Shown piece after piece: positions 6,212 through 7,120 of a DNA stretch of 7,120 nucleotides. Source of the stretch: Actinomycetota bacterium (GTDB taxonomy: Bacteria > Actinomycetota > Actinomycetes > S36-B12); NCBI GenBank assembly GCA_026392575.1, contig JAPLBU010000028.1:1-7120 (forward strand), in the 5' to 3' direction. The notes under the pieces were generated by a model. It did not search any database. It saw only the letters and a program-made list of their open reading frames with translations, and had not been told where the DNA came from. The position numbers were made by a program, and so were the translations under genes. The number at the start of each line of letters is the position of its first letter. The first letter of the stretch is position 1.

Positions 6212-6946
6212 TCAGACGGCGGACGTGCCGCCGTCGATCGACCATGCAGCACCGGTCGCGAACTTCGCGCTGGCCATGTAGACAACGGCGTCGGCGATCT
6301 CGTCGGCTGTCGCCCACCGCTTGAGCGGGACCCGGTCCACGGCCATCTGCCGGACCTCGTCCGGGTTGGGGAACCAGGCGATCTCCGCCTCCATCATGGG
6401 AGTGTCGACGGGGCCGGGGCAGATGGCGTTCACCCGGATCTGCCGCTCAGCGAGCTCGACCGCCAGGGCCTGCGTTAGGCCAATCAGACCCGCTTTCGAG
6501 GCGCAGTAGTCCACGTAGAGACCCATGCCCATGAAGGAGAGCTCGGATCCGATGTTGATGATGCAACTGCCCTCCTTGAGCCGTCGCGCGCTCTCGCGGC
6601 TGACGTAGAACGGCCCCGAGAGATTCACTCCGATGCTGCGGGCCCACTTCTCATCCGTGATGTCCAGCAAGGCCGATGGGCCGTCGACACCGGCTGAGTT
6701 GACCACGAGGTCGACGTCGCCCAGCAGTTCGAAGCATCGCTCGATAGACGCACTGACCTGGGCCGGATCCGACACGTCCGTCGGAACGGCGAACGCCCGA
6801 TCGCCAAGTTCGGCCACGATGCCGTCGAGCACCGCCGCACGTGTTGCCAGCAGCGCCACGGTTCCACCATCAGCGTGGATGCGCCGAGCGGTGGCCAGGC
6901 CGATGCCGGACGAGGCGCCCGTGACGATGGCTCTATATGCGGACAT
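6212..6946 (-). CDS. Short-chain dehydrogenase/reductase, classical SDR, probably NADP-dependent
   Basis: This 244-residue protein is a complete classical SDR. It shows TGASSGIG (9-16), Asp57 in TDV, NSAG (83-86), Asn108, Ser134 in NIGSELS and Tyr147-x3-Lys151 in DYCASKAG, followed by CPGPVDTPMM. The strand-2 end reads LLATRAA with no acidic residue and Arg36 in its place, which usually favours NADP(H). It is only distantly like the neighbouring SDR, so the pair is not a recent tandem duplication. It is the first gene of the minus-strand operon. The ATG at 6946 has a perfect AGGAGG (6951-6956) 4 nt upstream, and a strong promoter lies about 125 bp upstream. Likely roles are oxidation or reduction of a small hydroxy compound such as a sugar, lactone precursor or cyclic alcohol. 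The sequence does not decide among these. Confidence 0.9.
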   Translation of the reverse strand: MSAYRAIVTGASSGIGLATARRIHADGGTVALLATRAAVLDGIVAELGDRAFAVPTDVSDPAQVSASIERCFELLGDVDLVVNSAGVDGPSALLDITDEKWARSIGVNLSGPFYVSRESARRLKEGSCIINIGSELSFMGMGLYVDYCASKAGLIGLTQALAVELAERQIRVNAICPGPVDTPMMEAEIAWFPNPDEVRQMAVDRVPLKRWATADEIADAVVYMASAKFATGAAWSIDGGTSAV

Positions 6947-6950
6947 CAGT

Positions 6951-6956
6951 CCTCCT
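6951..6956 (-). promoter_or_regulatory. Ribosome binding site of the first SDR gene
   Basis: On the minus strand AGGAGG precedes the ATG at 6946 with a short 4-nt spacer (ACTG). It confirms the start and indicates efficient translation. Confidence 0.75.
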
Positions 6957-7069
6957 CAATGGACGAGTCGCGGTGGCTCACATCATGGCGTGAATGAACC
7001 TGGTCGCGCTCGGTCTCTTGGGTATGCGATCGAAGTGCAAATACGAACACTACTTGAACGTTCCAGCAG

Positions 7070-7098
7070 AATATAGGCCCGCGCTGATCTGGCGTCAA
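7070..7098 (-). promoter_or_regulatory. Near-consensus sigma-70-type promoter of the SDR-SDR-flavoprotein operon
   Basis: On the minus strand TTGACG (7093-7098) and TATATT (7070-7075) are separated by exactly 17 bp. Each hexamer matches the consensus at five of six positions. The predicted start is near 7063, giving a leader of about 117 nt. A GAACGTTC palindrome (7056-7063) sits at the predicted start and could be an operator. The remaining bases of 6957-7120 show no gene I can support. Confidence 0.6.
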
Positions 7099-7120
7099 CA
7101 GATAGCTGAGTCTCGGCGTG

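Noticed and set aside
6168..6317. Extended N-terminus for the second SDR starting at 6317
   Set aside because: The extra 50 Arg-rich residues are an out-of-frame reading of the preceding SDR's 3' end. ATG 6167 has AAAGGA at the right distance.
6978..6986. Minimal Met-Met-stop frame in the SDR operon leader
   Set aside because: It is only two codons without a ribosome binding site, most easily explained by chance.
7022..7031. Third copy of the putative GntR motif (GTATGCGATC resembling 193-203)
   Set aside because: The match needs a one-base gap and lacks the TAC part of the core. It is too weak to tie the right-hand operon to the regulator.

Overview
The window looks like a chromosomal piece of a high-G+C actinobacterium. 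The evidence is G/C-rich third codon positions, GTG starts, strong GGAGG-type ribosome binding sites and tightly packed operons. I cannot name the genus from sequence alone. I see no rRNA, tRNA, insertion sequence, CRISPR array, phage gene or plasmid function. It reads as a sugar or sugar-acid catabolic locus joined tail to tail with a short oxidoreductase operon.

Left part (1-3659). The 5' end of a KDPG-aldolase-like gene runs leftwards off the window. It is divergent from a rightward cluster made of a FadR-subfamily GntR regulator, a cytoplasmic AXE1-family carbohydrate esterase and an IlvD/Edd-family sugar-acid dehydratase. Deacetylation, dehydration of an aldonic acid and retro-aldol cleavage of the 2-keto-3-deoxy acid are successive kinds of step in oxidative sugar catabolism. 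The regulator lies between the aldolase and the esterase and is the obvious candidate to control both directions. A similar 17-bp sequence (12 of 17 identical) occurs upstream of the regulator and again upstream of the esterase. The second copy contains a perfect 7-bp inverted repeat.

Most notable observation. The dehydratase is damaged. Its conserved N-terminus is readable from about 2042 to 2152 in one frame. The protein then resumes in another frame at about 2154, and about 28 family residues, including the TPCN iron-sulphur cysteine, are missing. This implies a net deletion of about 83 bp (length congruent to 2 mod 3). The apparent ATG start at 2076 only produces a short out-of-frame N-terminus. 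All other catalytic landmarks are intact, so this is either a recent inactivating deletion or an assembly error.

Right part (3683-7120, minus strand). A near-consensus promoter (TTGACG, 17 bp, TATATT) at 7070-7098 precedes two classical short-chain dehydrogenases and a phytoene-dehydrogenase-like (PYROXD2-type) FAD oxidoreductase. The gaps are 44 bp and 10 bp, which suggests one transcript. The substrate is unknown. The SDRs have complete Ser-Tyr-Lys active sites and different cofactor determinants. The two clusters converge with only 23 bp between the stop codons.
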